Assembly: GCA_900752785.1 (NCBI GenBank)
Contig: CAADWP010000216.1
Location: forward strand, 1 to 7,600
Source: an uncultured Ruminococcus sp.
GTDB lineage: Bacteria > Bacillota > Clostridia > Oscillospirales > Ruminococcaceae
Length of the DNA: 7,600 nucleotides
Direction of reading: 5' to 3'
Below the pieces are notes generated by a model, which saw only the letters and a program-made list of their open reading frames with translations, had not been told where the DNA came from and searched no databases. Positions 1-5,057 of the stretch are shown piece after piece. The translations under genes and the position numbers were made by a program. Within the stretch, counting starts at the first letter, position 1, and every line of letters starts with the position of its first letter.

Positions 1-238
1 CACTGAACGATTGGCAGCACGGGCCTCCAACGAGCAGATCAAAATCCGGCATACCTCCGTAATCGATTTTTGTGATGTCCTCATAAAACGCTTCGCCTCC
101 TGTGTCGTACAATGCTCGGTAAGCTTTCTGAGCAAACCGGTCTATTTCGCACCAACCGACGCATTCAAATCCGCCAACCTTTTCAAATGCAGAACGAAAA
201 GCGCCGATTCCTGCGAACGCTTCAAAATATCTTATCAT
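1..238 (-). CDS. C5-cytosine DNA methyltransferase, N-terminal part (runs off the left edge)
   Basis: This gene encodes the first 79 residues of a DNA (cytosine-5) methyltransferase, which transfers a methyl group from S-adenosylmethionine to cytosine in a specific DNA site. Visible motifs follow the family order. Motif I, the cofactor loop, is FAGIGAFRSAFE at residues 8-19. Motif II is CEID at 30-33, followed by an EDIT segment at 53-56. Motif IV with the catalytic cysteine is GGPCCQSFS at 71-79. The family usually has Pro-Cys-Gln in motif IV; here residue 74 is Cys, giving Cys-Cys-Gln with the proline one place earlier, while catalytic Cys75 is kept. The ATG has a strong AAGGAGG ribosome site and overlaps the stop of the 44-codon frame upstream by ATGA, so translation is probably coupled. 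No restriction enzyme gene is visible. An orphan, element-borne methyltransferase is likely, but the partner could lie beyond the edge. The family call is near certain; the target specificity is unknown because the recognition domain is outside the window. Confidence 0.93.
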   Translation of the reverse strand, partial: MIRYFEAFAGIGAFRSAFEKVGGFECVGWCEIDRFAQKAYRALYDTGGEAFYEDITKIDYGGMPDFDLLVGGPCCQSFS

Positions 239-369
239 TTAACCTCCTTCCCACAGGCGGATTTCTCCGCCTGCCGAGTGACATCGGTGGACTTTTTCGC
301 GGCATACTTTTCTGTGTAATCATACAAGGCATCGCGCCGTTTTATCCGGTCGTGTCTAATAAAAATCAT
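235..369 (-). CDS. small basic protein, 44 residues, unknown function
   Basis: This is a short frame starting MIFIRHDRIKRRDALYDY and rich in Lys and Arg. I do not recognise a family. Support for real translation comes from its position. Its ATG overlaps the stop of the preceding small frame (ATGA at 366-369), its own TGA overlaps the methyltransferase ATG (ATGA at 235-238), and it contains the strong AAGGAGG that serves the methyltransferase. It has no good ribosome site of its own, so it would depend on coupling from the frame above. It may be a genuine small protein or simply a translated leader that delivers ribosomes to the methyltransferase start. No membrane segment or Cys-pair motif is seen; one Cys lies near the C-terminus. 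Confidence 0.5.
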   Translation of the reverse strand: MIFIRHDRIKRRDALYDYTEKYAAKKSTDVTRQAEKSACGKEVK

Positions 370-463
370 ACACTGAAAATGTTCAGCGACTTGTCCTGCG
401 CGGTCACGCGCTCCAGCCGAACACGGTGTATTTTTTTAATACGTTGTACACAAAGTGTGCCAT
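366..463 (-). CDS. very small frame with A7 slippery run; possible -1 frameshift product of 32 residues
   Basis: An ATG at 463 follows an excellent ribosome site (AAGGAGG, 7 bases away). In the zero frame it encodes only 19 residues (starting MAHFVYNVLKK) and stops at 404-406. Codons 9-11 contain the heptamer A AAA AAA (437-431), a textbook -1 slippery sequence. After a -1 shift there the frame stays open for 21 more residues (ending SLNIFSV) and stops at 366-368, exactly overlapping the ATG of the next small frame. Coupling of that next gene works only if ribosomes reach the -1 frame stop. The alternatives are a one-base indel in a decayed gene, or a plain 19-residue leader peptide. No family is recognised. 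Confidence 0.35.
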
Positions 464-470
464 GAGCTCA

Positions 471-477
471 CCTCCTT
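471..477 (-). promoter_or_regulatory. strong ribosome binding site
   Basis: AAGGAGG on the minus strand lies 7 bases before the ATG at 463. It is one of the best Shine-Dalgarno matches in the window and marks the start of the small-frame and methyltransferase translation chain. It also argues that the tiny frame at 463 is really initiated. Confidence 0.7.
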
Positions 478-487
478 CATGTGGGCA

Positions 488-521
488 TAAAAAAACCGTT
501 AAATGATTTCTCATTTAACGG
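488..521 (-). terminator. Rho-independent terminator after tag
   Basis: There is a perfect 11-bp stem (CCGTTAAATGA at 496-506 against TCATTTAACGG at 511-521) with a 4-base loop. On the minus strand a run of seven U follows. It begins about 25 bases after the tag stop codon and ends that transcription unit. The downstream methyltransferase cluster would then need its own promoter or read-through. I could not point to a convincing promoter between the hairpin and position 477. Confidence 0.9.
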
Positions 522-545
522 TGATAATGCAAATATTTAATTGTA

Positions 546-1148
546 TTAGTTTTCATTATCCTTCCTTTTTCTAATTGTTGGGTAATTTTCTACTATATCC
601 ATATACCTGAAGCATTCCTCTGTATGATCGTTGATCATTCCGCAGGCTTGAAGATGAGAATATACCGTGATAGAACCAAGATATTTAAAGCCTCGTTTTT
701 TCAAGTCCTTACTAATTTTATCGGACAAACCGTTTCTTGCAGGAATTTTTCCTTTTTGATGCCCCTGATAAAGAATGGTTTTTCCATCCGAGTAGTTCCA
801 CAAATATTTGCAGAAACTTCCGAATTCATCAATGATTTTTATAAAACATTTTGCATTGCTGATAACTGCCTCAACTTTACACCTTGATTTTATCATACCG
901 TCAATATCAAGTATTCTTTGAATATCGATCTCTTGGTATTCGGCGATTTTTTTATAGTCAAAATCATCAAAGCATCTACGGAAGATTTCTCTTTTCTGTA
1001 TCATCATATTCCAGTTAAGTCCGCACTGCATGACTTCCATCATAAGAAATTCAAATTGCTTTTTATCATCGTGCAGCGGCACACCCCATTTCTCATCATG
1101 ATATTTTATCATTTTTTCATTGCAAAGACACCAATTACATCTCTGCAT
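546..1148 (-). CDS. tag: 3-methyladenine DNA glycosylase I
   Basis: This cytoplasmic base-excision repair enzyme removes 3-methyladenine from alkylated DNA. The 200 residues cover the whole family length (E. coli Tag has 187) plus a short charged tail. The four zinc-snap ligands of E. coli Tag are at the same numbers here: Cys4 and His17 in the N-terminal MQRC and YHDEKWG segments, and His175 and Cys179 in NDHTEEC. Glu38 and Trp46 of the base pocket region also align (MME, GLNW), and the KKRGFKYLG segment at 150-158 matches the conserved family block. The gene lies 19 bases after the zinc-ribbon gene and is presumably cotranscribed from the promoter at 1416-1444. The ribosome site is weak (AAAGG about 12 bases upstream), so the start is fixed mainly by the conserved N-terminal MQRC. 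It ends in a strong terminator. The function is well supported; whether it is core or element cargo is open. Confidence 0.96.
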   Translation of the reverse strand: MQRCNWCLCNEKMIKYHDEKWGVPLHDDKKQFEFLMMEVMQCGLNWNMMIQKREIFRRCFDDFDYKKIAEYQEIDIQRILDIDGMIKSRCKVEAVISNAKCFIKIIDEFGSFCKYLWNYSDGKTILYQGHQKGKIPARNGLSDKISKDLKKRGFKYLGSITVYSHLQACGMINDHTEECFRYMDIVENYPTIRKRKDNEN

Positions 1149-1167
1149 AAAAAATCACGACCTTTCA

Positions 1168-1383
1168 TCATTCGATTTCAGCGTCTTTTATCCTGATAAC
1201 GGGCATTTGCTTCACTTTTTTGCCGACTTTAACACGTTTCAGAGCGAATATCATATCGTTTGTACGTTCAAAATAACCGGTATCCCGTTTCCAGCTTATA
1301 CCGCATCTGCAATGCTGTAATCCTATAAACTGCTGTTTCATTTTTCTGCCACAGTTCGGACAAACTTTACTGTTCTTACTCAT
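1168..1383 (-). CDS. small zinc-ribbon-like protein, 71 residues
   Basis: The sequence opens with a CPNCGRK knuckle (Cys8, Cys11), followed by QHCRCG (His24, Cys25, Cys27), which would complete a four-ligand zinc site. The second knuckle is unusual: it is Cys-x-Cys, or His-x-x-Cys, rather than Cys-x-x-Cys. The rest is basic and may bind nucleic acid; no catalytic motif is visible. The ATG at 1383 is preferred over an in-frame TTG two codons upstream, because GAGAGG (1393-1398) is then 9 bases away rather than 3. It is the first gene after a strong sigma-A promoter and lies 19 bases upstream of tag, so the two probably form an operon. A role alongside Tag in DNA damage is inferred from position only. 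Confidence 0.75.
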   Translation of the reverse strand: MSKNSKVCPNCGRKMKQQFIGLQHCRCGISWKRDTGYFERTNDMIFALKRVKVGKKVKQMPVIRIKDAEIE

Positions 1384-1415
1384 GAACAATTTCCTCTCAG
1401 AATTCTGTTTTATAC

Positions 1416-1444
1416 ATTATACCACAAAAAATGCCTCATTACAA
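1416..1444 (-). promoter_or_regulatory. sigma-A promoter with extended -10, for the zinc-ribbon and tag genes
   Basis: On the minus strand TTGTAA (1444-1439) and TATAAT (1421-1416) are separated by exactly 17 bases. TGG immediately before TATAAT gives the extended -10 form. The -35 box begins four bases after the DUF4314 stop codon, so this unit is separable from the genes upstream. No operator-like repeat is obvious. Confidence 0.85.
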
Positions 1445-1447
1445 GTA

Positions 1448-1732
1448 TTACATGGATATTTCTATTTCAGGCTCTTCCGCAAGTTCTTCACAGATTTCCT
1501 CGGTTTGAACTTCTTCCTGAATCTTGTGAAAGCTGTCCTCACCGGGAATGAGAGAAAGTGAACGTCCGTTATCCCATTTCATTAATAACTGACCGGCGTC
1601 ATCGACTGTAATTACCGTACCTTTTGTACCCGGCGGAATCGGATGGGGATCGTTTTCCATGTTATCAAGGCATATTCTTGTACCTTTAGGGTATCTTTCC
1701 TTCATACTTTCGATTTTTCTTCTGTTATACAT
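1448..1732 (-). CDS. DUF4314 domain protein
   Basis: The central part (about residues 14-70) has the DUF4314 signature as I know it: RYPKGTRICL, then an IPPGTKGTVITVDD turn, then a WDNGRSLSLIPGED block. It is a small beta-barrel-like domain common on clostridial and enterococcal conjugative elements; its biochemical role is not known to me. An acidic tail of about 25 residues follows and ends EEPEIEISM, closely resembling the end of the protein encoded just upstream. Two starts are possible, ATG at 1738 and ATG at 1732. The second is chosen because GAGG is then 8 bases away rather than 2. The gene follows the preceding stop by about ten bases, and its ribosome site overlaps that stop (GTGAGG), so translation is coupled. 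No membrane segment is seen. Confidence 0.85.
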   Translation of the reverse strand: MYNRRKIESMKERYPKGTRICLDNMENDPHPIPPGTKGTVITVDDAGQLLMKWDNGRSLSLIPGEDSFHKIQEEVQTEEICEELAEEPEIEISM

Positions 1733-1742
1733 AAGCATTTCC

Positions 1743-2840
1743 TCACATTGTCATGTTGATTTCGGGTTCTTCCGATAAATCTTCAGTCTGCTCAAGACCC
1801 ATTTCTTCAGACGTTTGCAACGACCAATCATTGCTGTCATTCCAGAAACTGACATAGATTTCACCTAATTCAGCGGTTTTGATTTGATGCTGCTCCATGC
1901 CCTCAAAAAATCCATCCGAACATTGACCAATCAGGTGACTGCGCAGATCTTCCAATTCACTGCCTGTTAATTCCTCAGTAATCTGACATTCAAACACTCC
2001 CATGAGTTCGCCGTTTATCTCCTTGACCGATGGGATAGCCGAAAATACTTTTTCGCTGACTGCCGGATTCCTGTCAAAATACACCATAAGTCCACGGTGT
2101 TCTTCTTCAGGTTCAGAATAATCCTGAATAAAATCGTTGATCTCCTTTGCGCAATCTATGGCATACCTTGAGGGGATCACCTCCGGTTCATCTAAAACTT
2201 CTTCGTCAAACTCATATTCTGATTCGTCATACTCTCTGACAATATGCAGAGGACAATAAAGCGTCAATTCCTGAGTAGGCTTGGCTTCCACTGTGATATC
2301 CGGCTGAAAATCCACATCAATTGAGTGACTTTCAGCTATTTGGATATCCTCACGCTCCTGCAGCATTGCTGTCACAGAATCACGAAGCAGCGACTTCAAA
2401 TCCAAATCGGATTTTTCAAGCAATTCCTCAAAGACAAAACTGTTTTCACCACAATGGGCAAGTTCTGCAATGTGATCGACCATTTTTTTCAAGCTGTTAT
2501 GCAGTTTACGCTCAGAAGCTGTCAGCTCATTGTTTTCAACCAATGCTCTTACATTTGGTATGAATTGGGATTTTCGAGCATATGACATACCCTCAGACTC
2601 AACCAGAATACCATCTCCGCTGTCATAGTCAACCATAAGCAGACAATGAGCAACGTCATTGCTGTCGATATACATCAGATCACGATTTTCAGCGATGTAT
2701 GGATCGTCACGCAAGGGATGATCTTTCAGTTCTGAAAAACTCTTTCCGTAAAGCGTGATAACCTTCTCAACGATGATCTCACGTGTTTTGTAGTCGCTTT
2801 GCTTATGATTGAGCGTACTGTTAAATTTTAACTTTTTCAT
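1743..2840 (-). CDS. DUF6329-like hypothetical protein of mobile-element type, 365 residues
   Basis: The N-terminal ~100 residues (AENRDLMYIDSNDVAHCLL, GDGILVESEG, YARKSQFIP) match what I remember of DUF6329 proteins on clostridial conjugative elements; this is recall, not a search. A helical charged middle (about 105-170) follows. A very acidic linker (YDESEYEFDEEVLDEPEV, about 214-231) leads into a C-terminal domain with GLMVYFDRNPAVSEKVF, and then an acidic tail ending EEPEINMTM. No signal peptide or membrane segment is present, so it is probably cytoplasmic. The ATG has a good AGGAGG site with 5-base spacing. The downstream DUF4314 gene follows directly and shares the tail motif, which suggests that the two products act with the same partner. 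The function is unknown. No clear promoter lies between the ATG and the terminator-like hairpin at 2896-2955. Confidence 0.8.
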   Translation of the reverse strand: MKKLKFNSTLNHKQSDYKTREIIVEKVITLYGKSFSELKDHPLRDDPYIAENRDLMYIDSNDVAHCLLMVDYDSGDGILVESEGMSYARKSQFIPNVRALVENNELTASERKLHNSLKKMVDHIAELAHCGENSFVFEELLEKSDLDLKSLLRDSVTAMLQEREDIQIAESHSIDVDFQPDITVEAKPTQELTLYCPLHIVREYDESEYEFDEEVLDEPEVIPSRYAIDCAKEINDFIQDYSEPEEEHRGLMVYFDRNPAVSEKVFSAIPSVKEINGELMGVFECQITEELTGSELEDLRSHLIGQCSDGFFEGMEQHQIKTAELGEIYVSFWNDSNDWSLQTSEEMGLEQTEDLSEEPEINMTM

Positions 2841-2895
2841 TAATACCTCCTAATTTTTGCAGCCTTTTTGCTTTTGTCATTCACCTTCGCCAGAA

Positions 2896-2955
2896 AACAA
2901 AAAAGCCGCTTTGTTTAACATCACTTTAATTCGTGATATTAGACAAAACGGCTTT
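2896..2955 (-). terminator. long hairpin with U-run: terminator or attenuator upstream of the 365-residue gene
   Basis: The outer arms AAAGCCG (2902-2908) and CGGCTTT (2949-2955) pair. The stem continues with TTTGT/ACAAA and an inner ATCAC/GTGAT pair around an 8-base loop, with small bulges. On the minus strand the stem runs into GCTTTTTTGTTTTC, a good U-tract. Only about 55 bases separate it from the ATG at 2840, with no clear promoter in between, so transcripts for that gene may have to pass it. Confidence 0.7.
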
Positions 2956-2983
2956 CAAAACTTTGGATATTATTTTATATATT

Positions 2984-3024
2984 AAAAAAGGCAGATTTAA
3001 GATTATTCTTCTTAAATATGCCTT
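2984..3024 (-). terminator. hairpin with T-runs on both sides, probable bidirectional terminator
   Basis: AAGGCAgATTTAAG (2988-3001) pairs with CTTAAATaTGCCTT (3011-3024) with one mismatch and a 9-base loop. The minus strand continues with six U, and the plus strand with a five-T run shortly after the stem. No gene ends immediately beside it, so it may be a leftover insulator. Confidence 0.6.
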
Positions 3025-3132
3025 AAATTTTTCCTTAATTTTCTTTGTCGAGGGTTCAAATCCTTTTCATTTGTAAAAACCCCGAAAAAACAGCCATGGT
3101 TTTGACCTTGAATTTTTTGTCCCTAAAACGCC

Positions 3133-3157
3133 AAAAAAGCCCGTAACTACGGGCTTT
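3133..3157 (-). terminator. Rho-independent terminator downstream of the tRNA fragment
   Basis: AAAGCCCGTA and TACGGGCTTT form a GC-rich stem with a very short loop. On the minus strand it is followed by six U. It sits about 33 bases past the encoded CCA of the tRNA-Leu fragment, where the natural terminator of that tRNA gene would be. This suggests that the DNA to its left is the original downstream flank of the tRNA. Confidence 0.85.
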
Positions 3158-3189
3158 GAGGGGTGTACAGCTATTTAGTATCACCAATA

Positions 3190-3246
3190 TGGTGCGGATA
3201 ACAGGAGTTGAACCTGCACCGAGTTGCCCCGACTGGCACCTGAGGG
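3190..3246 (-). pseudogene. 3' fragment of a tRNA-Leu gene (anticodon loop to CCA), candidate attachment site
   Basis: Read on the minus strand, CTCAGG (3244-3239) matches the anticodon loop of a leucine CAG tRNA. It is followed by the 3' anticodon stem GCCAG, a long class II variable arm (TCGGGGCAACTCGG), a proper T-arm (GCAGG TTCAACT CCTGT), the 3' acceptor strand TATCCGC, and an encoded ACCA end at 3190. The 5' half is missing. No GCGGATA acceptor strand and no D-arm (expected GGTGG and GGTAGACGC-like) occur in the preceding 70 bases. A 3' half cut at the anticodon loop is typical of an attL or attR scar left when a tyrosine-recombinase element integrates in a tRNA gene. By that geometry the element would be on the high-coordinate side and the older flank on the low side. 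It is not expected to give a functional tRNA. Confidence 0.75.
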
Positions 3247-3295
3247 TGGTGTCATGTTAGTGGAAGTATTTCATAGGCGGCTCGAAAGATGAAAC

Positions 3296-4351
3296 TTAAT
3301 TTAATAATTTACAATTCAATGCAAATTCTTCAAACAATGCCGGCAGCTTTTCAATCAGCTTCTTCTTTTTTGAAGGATTAACGACTTCCATACAGCACTC
3401 TAATACAAGTCCGTCTTTGCAGGAAGTAAAGTATGCGATACGATACATCTTTTTGTTTGTCATTTCTGCACGATACCGGTAAATACCATATTGTGTTTCT
3501 TTCACAGTAATATCATCCGCAGCTCCAAATGCTTCAAACCAAGCAGAACGTATGTTGTCACAATTCAGATCTTCATATAATTCAGGCGCAACGGTCAGCA
3601 TAAAGTCAGCCGAATGATTAGCGCCTTCCTTTGCTATGTATGAATATACTTGATATAGCTCACCAACACCCGCATCATCACAGTCTATGAAATGCTTGTC
3701 TTTTGGAGGTGTCACTTCAATAATAGTTTCATCTAATAGCTCTATTTGTTTAGCAGGGCAGAATTCTCCGGACATTCGCTCCGCCATTTTTCTGCTCCGT
3801 TCAAACGCTTCAAGAATCATTCCTCCAAGACGTTCAGGTTCAACATTATCATCGAATTCAAGAGGGTTATCAAATGTGAGAACACCTTTCTCTCCAGTTG
3901 AACTAGAAAAATCAATATAATAATGATTTCCTCTTTTGTAAAACCAAGAAAGACCAAAATTATATAATCCTGTAGCTACATCAAAGTCTATTGAACATCT
4001 TTCATAAGCTCTCTCCAATTCATCGCTGCTTGCCGCTCCCATAAACAGTAAGCGTTCTTCAGATACTTTTATTTTATACTCCGTCATTTCTAATCCTGTC
4101 AACTGATAAAAATCTTCCATAGAAAGATCGCTAAGCTGATGAAAACGTTCCAATAAGCTTAAAGCAAATTCGCCGATTTCACAGGAAGGTTTGGTTAATT
4201 CAATTTTCGAAAATTCATTATAAATTCCTCCACACAAACCATTTTCTTGCGCAACTTCAATCTGTAGTTGAAAATAAATCATTTCATTTCTTTTTCGTAA
4301 GTATAATGGTATTCTGCTCTGAAATCTTTCTGTTATTAATTTAGGTATCAT
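3296..4351 (-). CDS. unrecognised soluble two-part protein, 351 residues
   Basis: I do not recognise a family. No signal peptide or membrane helix is present, so the product should be cytoplasmic. It looks like two domains. Residues 1 to about 165 contain MIYFQLQIEVAQENGLCGG, a helical FALSLLERFHQL stretch and a beta-rich end (NHYYIDFSSS). Residues from about 205 to 351 are alternating strands and helices ending in a lysine-rich helix (SKKKKLIEKLPALFEEF). The ATG has a good ribosome site (AGAGGG, 5 bases away). It is the last gene of the leftward series containing the calcium-repeat and von Willebrand A protein and its membrane neighbour, and it lies just inside the tRNA scar. Soluble proteins trailing a toxin gene are often immunity proteins; that is inference from position only. 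No terminator follows until 3157. Confidence 0.75.
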   Translation of the reverse strand: MIPKLITERFQSRIPLYLRKRNEMIYFQLQIEVAQENGLCGGIYNEFSKIELTKPSCEIGEFALSLLERFHQLSDLSMEDFYQLTGLEMTEYKIKVSEERLLFMGAASSDELERAYERCSIDFDVATGLYNFGLSWFYKRGNHYYIDFSSSTGEKGVLTFDNPLEFDDNVEPERLGGMILEAFERSRKMAERMSGEFCPAKQIELLDETIIEVTPPKDKHFIDCDDAGVGELYQVYSYIAKEGANHSADFMLTVAPELYEDLNCDNIRSAWFEAFGAADDITVKETQYGIYRYRAEMTNKKMYRIAYFTSCKDGLVLECCMEVVNPSKKKKLIEKLPALFEEFALNCKLLN

Positions 4352-4390
4352 AGCACCCTCTATTCTATAATCTTTTAGTTTATGCTCGTA

Positions 4391-4507
4391 TTATTCAACA
4401 ATTGTTATAACGATATCAAATATACCGGAATACTCCTGAACAAATTCGTCCAAAACTTGCTTTTGAACATCTGTTAAAGGTACATTAGGAAAAGTCGTTT
4501 TTAATCC
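4391..4507 (-). pseudogene. 38-codon gene remnant without a start codon
   Basis: Between the membrane-protein gene and the 351-residue gene, one frame stays open from just after an in-frame TAA (4508-4510) to a TAA at 4391-4393. Its residues look protein-like (NVPLTDVQKQVLDEFVQEY, then a hydrophobic strand ending ITIVE). It has no ATG, GTG or TTG at a useful place and no ribosome site. It reads like the C-terminal end of a deleted gene, for example a former neighbour immunity gene. Chance cannot be excluded at this length. Confidence 0.35.
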
Positions 4508-4511
4508 TTAT

Positions 4512-5057
4512 CTATTTTCTTTTACATATCCAATACCAATGTTCAGATAATTTTTTCACGCAAATGTCTTTATAGGGGCGGTCTGGGCTGGTTATATATT
4601 CCGGTTTCTTACCTTCGACAGAATAGACGTATGAAGCTCTGCCGCCGTCATTACAAAAAGAAACAAAGCCGTCATATACGCATATATACTCCAGAGAATG
4701 TTTATCCAAATAATAGGAATTAATAATTTTATTGTATTTTTCAAGTTGATCTTCACTCAGTTCTATACTATGCCTATATTCTTCAGTAATACACCATGTG
4801 TACTTATCATTATGGTCATCAGGAACTAAATATAACAGTTCTTTCGCATCATATTTTTTAAGATCATCATAATATAATTCGGCAATGGAGGTATACTCGT
4901 TGATCAACGGTTTAAAATCATCTTCTCTTGACGAGATGTTTAACCGCGTTAATGATGATTGAGTACATATCACATAAATTATTATAGATAATAGTAAAAG
5001 TGCTGCAATTATAGCAACTATAATTTTTTTCCCTTTTCTCATTTTTTTATTCTTCAT
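4512..5057 (-). CDS. small single-pass membrane protein, candidate immunity protein
   Basis: The 181-residue product begins with a lysine-rich cytoplasmic tip, then one hydrophobic helix (residues 11-31, IIVAIIAALLLLSIIIYVI), then about 150 mainly polar residues predicted outside the membrane. These include several Cys (ending HWYWICKRK). No clear lipobox is seen, because the residue before Cys31 is Ile. I do not recognise the family. Its frame overlaps the end of the 820-codon gene by 11 bases, an arrangement typical of toxin-immunity pairs. A second ATG at 5042 (Met6) lies just beyond the upstream stop and may be the real start; neither has a strong ribosome site. A membrane anchor with an outward domain would suit protection against a toxin acting in the cell envelope or entering through it. 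The immunity role is inferred from position and topology only. Confidence 0.8.
   Translation of the reverse strand: MKNKKMRKGKKIIVAIIAALLLLSIIIYVICTQSSLTRLNISSREDDFKPLINEYTSIAELYYDDLKKYDAKELLYLVPDDHNDKYTWCITEEYRHSIELSEDQLEKYNKIINSYYLDKHSLEYICVYDGFVSFCNDGGRASYVYSVEGKKPEYITSPDRPYKDICVKKLSEHWYWICKRK

Larger units (their letters stand above)
2841..3295. other. 455-base intergenic hub: three hairpins and a tRNA fragment, no gene
   Basis: No protein frame is supported here. From left to right it holds the ribosome site of the 365-residue gene, a long U-tailed hairpin (2896-2955), a second hairpin with T-runs on both sides (2984-3024), a tRNA T-arm-like motif on the plus strand (3048-3067), a short strong terminator (3133-3157), and the 3' fragment of a leucine tRNA gene (3190-3246). 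The last ~50 bases before the 351-residue gene show nothing recognisable. Confidence 0.7.

Noticed and set aside
11..465. Two plus-strand open frames of about 100 codons at the left end
   Set aside because: They lie antisense to the methyltransferase and its coupled leaders, have no ribosome sites, and encode no recognisable motif.
3190..3246. The 3' end of a tmRNA
   Set aside because: The T-arm and CCA would fit, but the class II variable arm and the CTCAGG anticodon-loop sequence match leucine tRNA better, and no tmRNA body or tag-peptide frame is seen.
3190..3290. A complete tRNA gene
   Set aside because: The 3' half is excellent, but no matching acceptor 5' strand or D-arm exists in the preceding bases. 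An alternative CACC/GGTG anticodon stem gives a loop without the invariant T33.
4512..5057. DUF943 family membership, because in enterobacteria that family occurs near DUF3289 genes
   Set aside because: Topology is similar, but I do not see the tryptophan-rich and FPF-like conserved blocks I associate with DUF943.
4512..5057. Lipoprotein signal at Cys31
   Set aside because: The residues before the Cys (YVI) do not fit a lipobox, which needs a small residue at -1.
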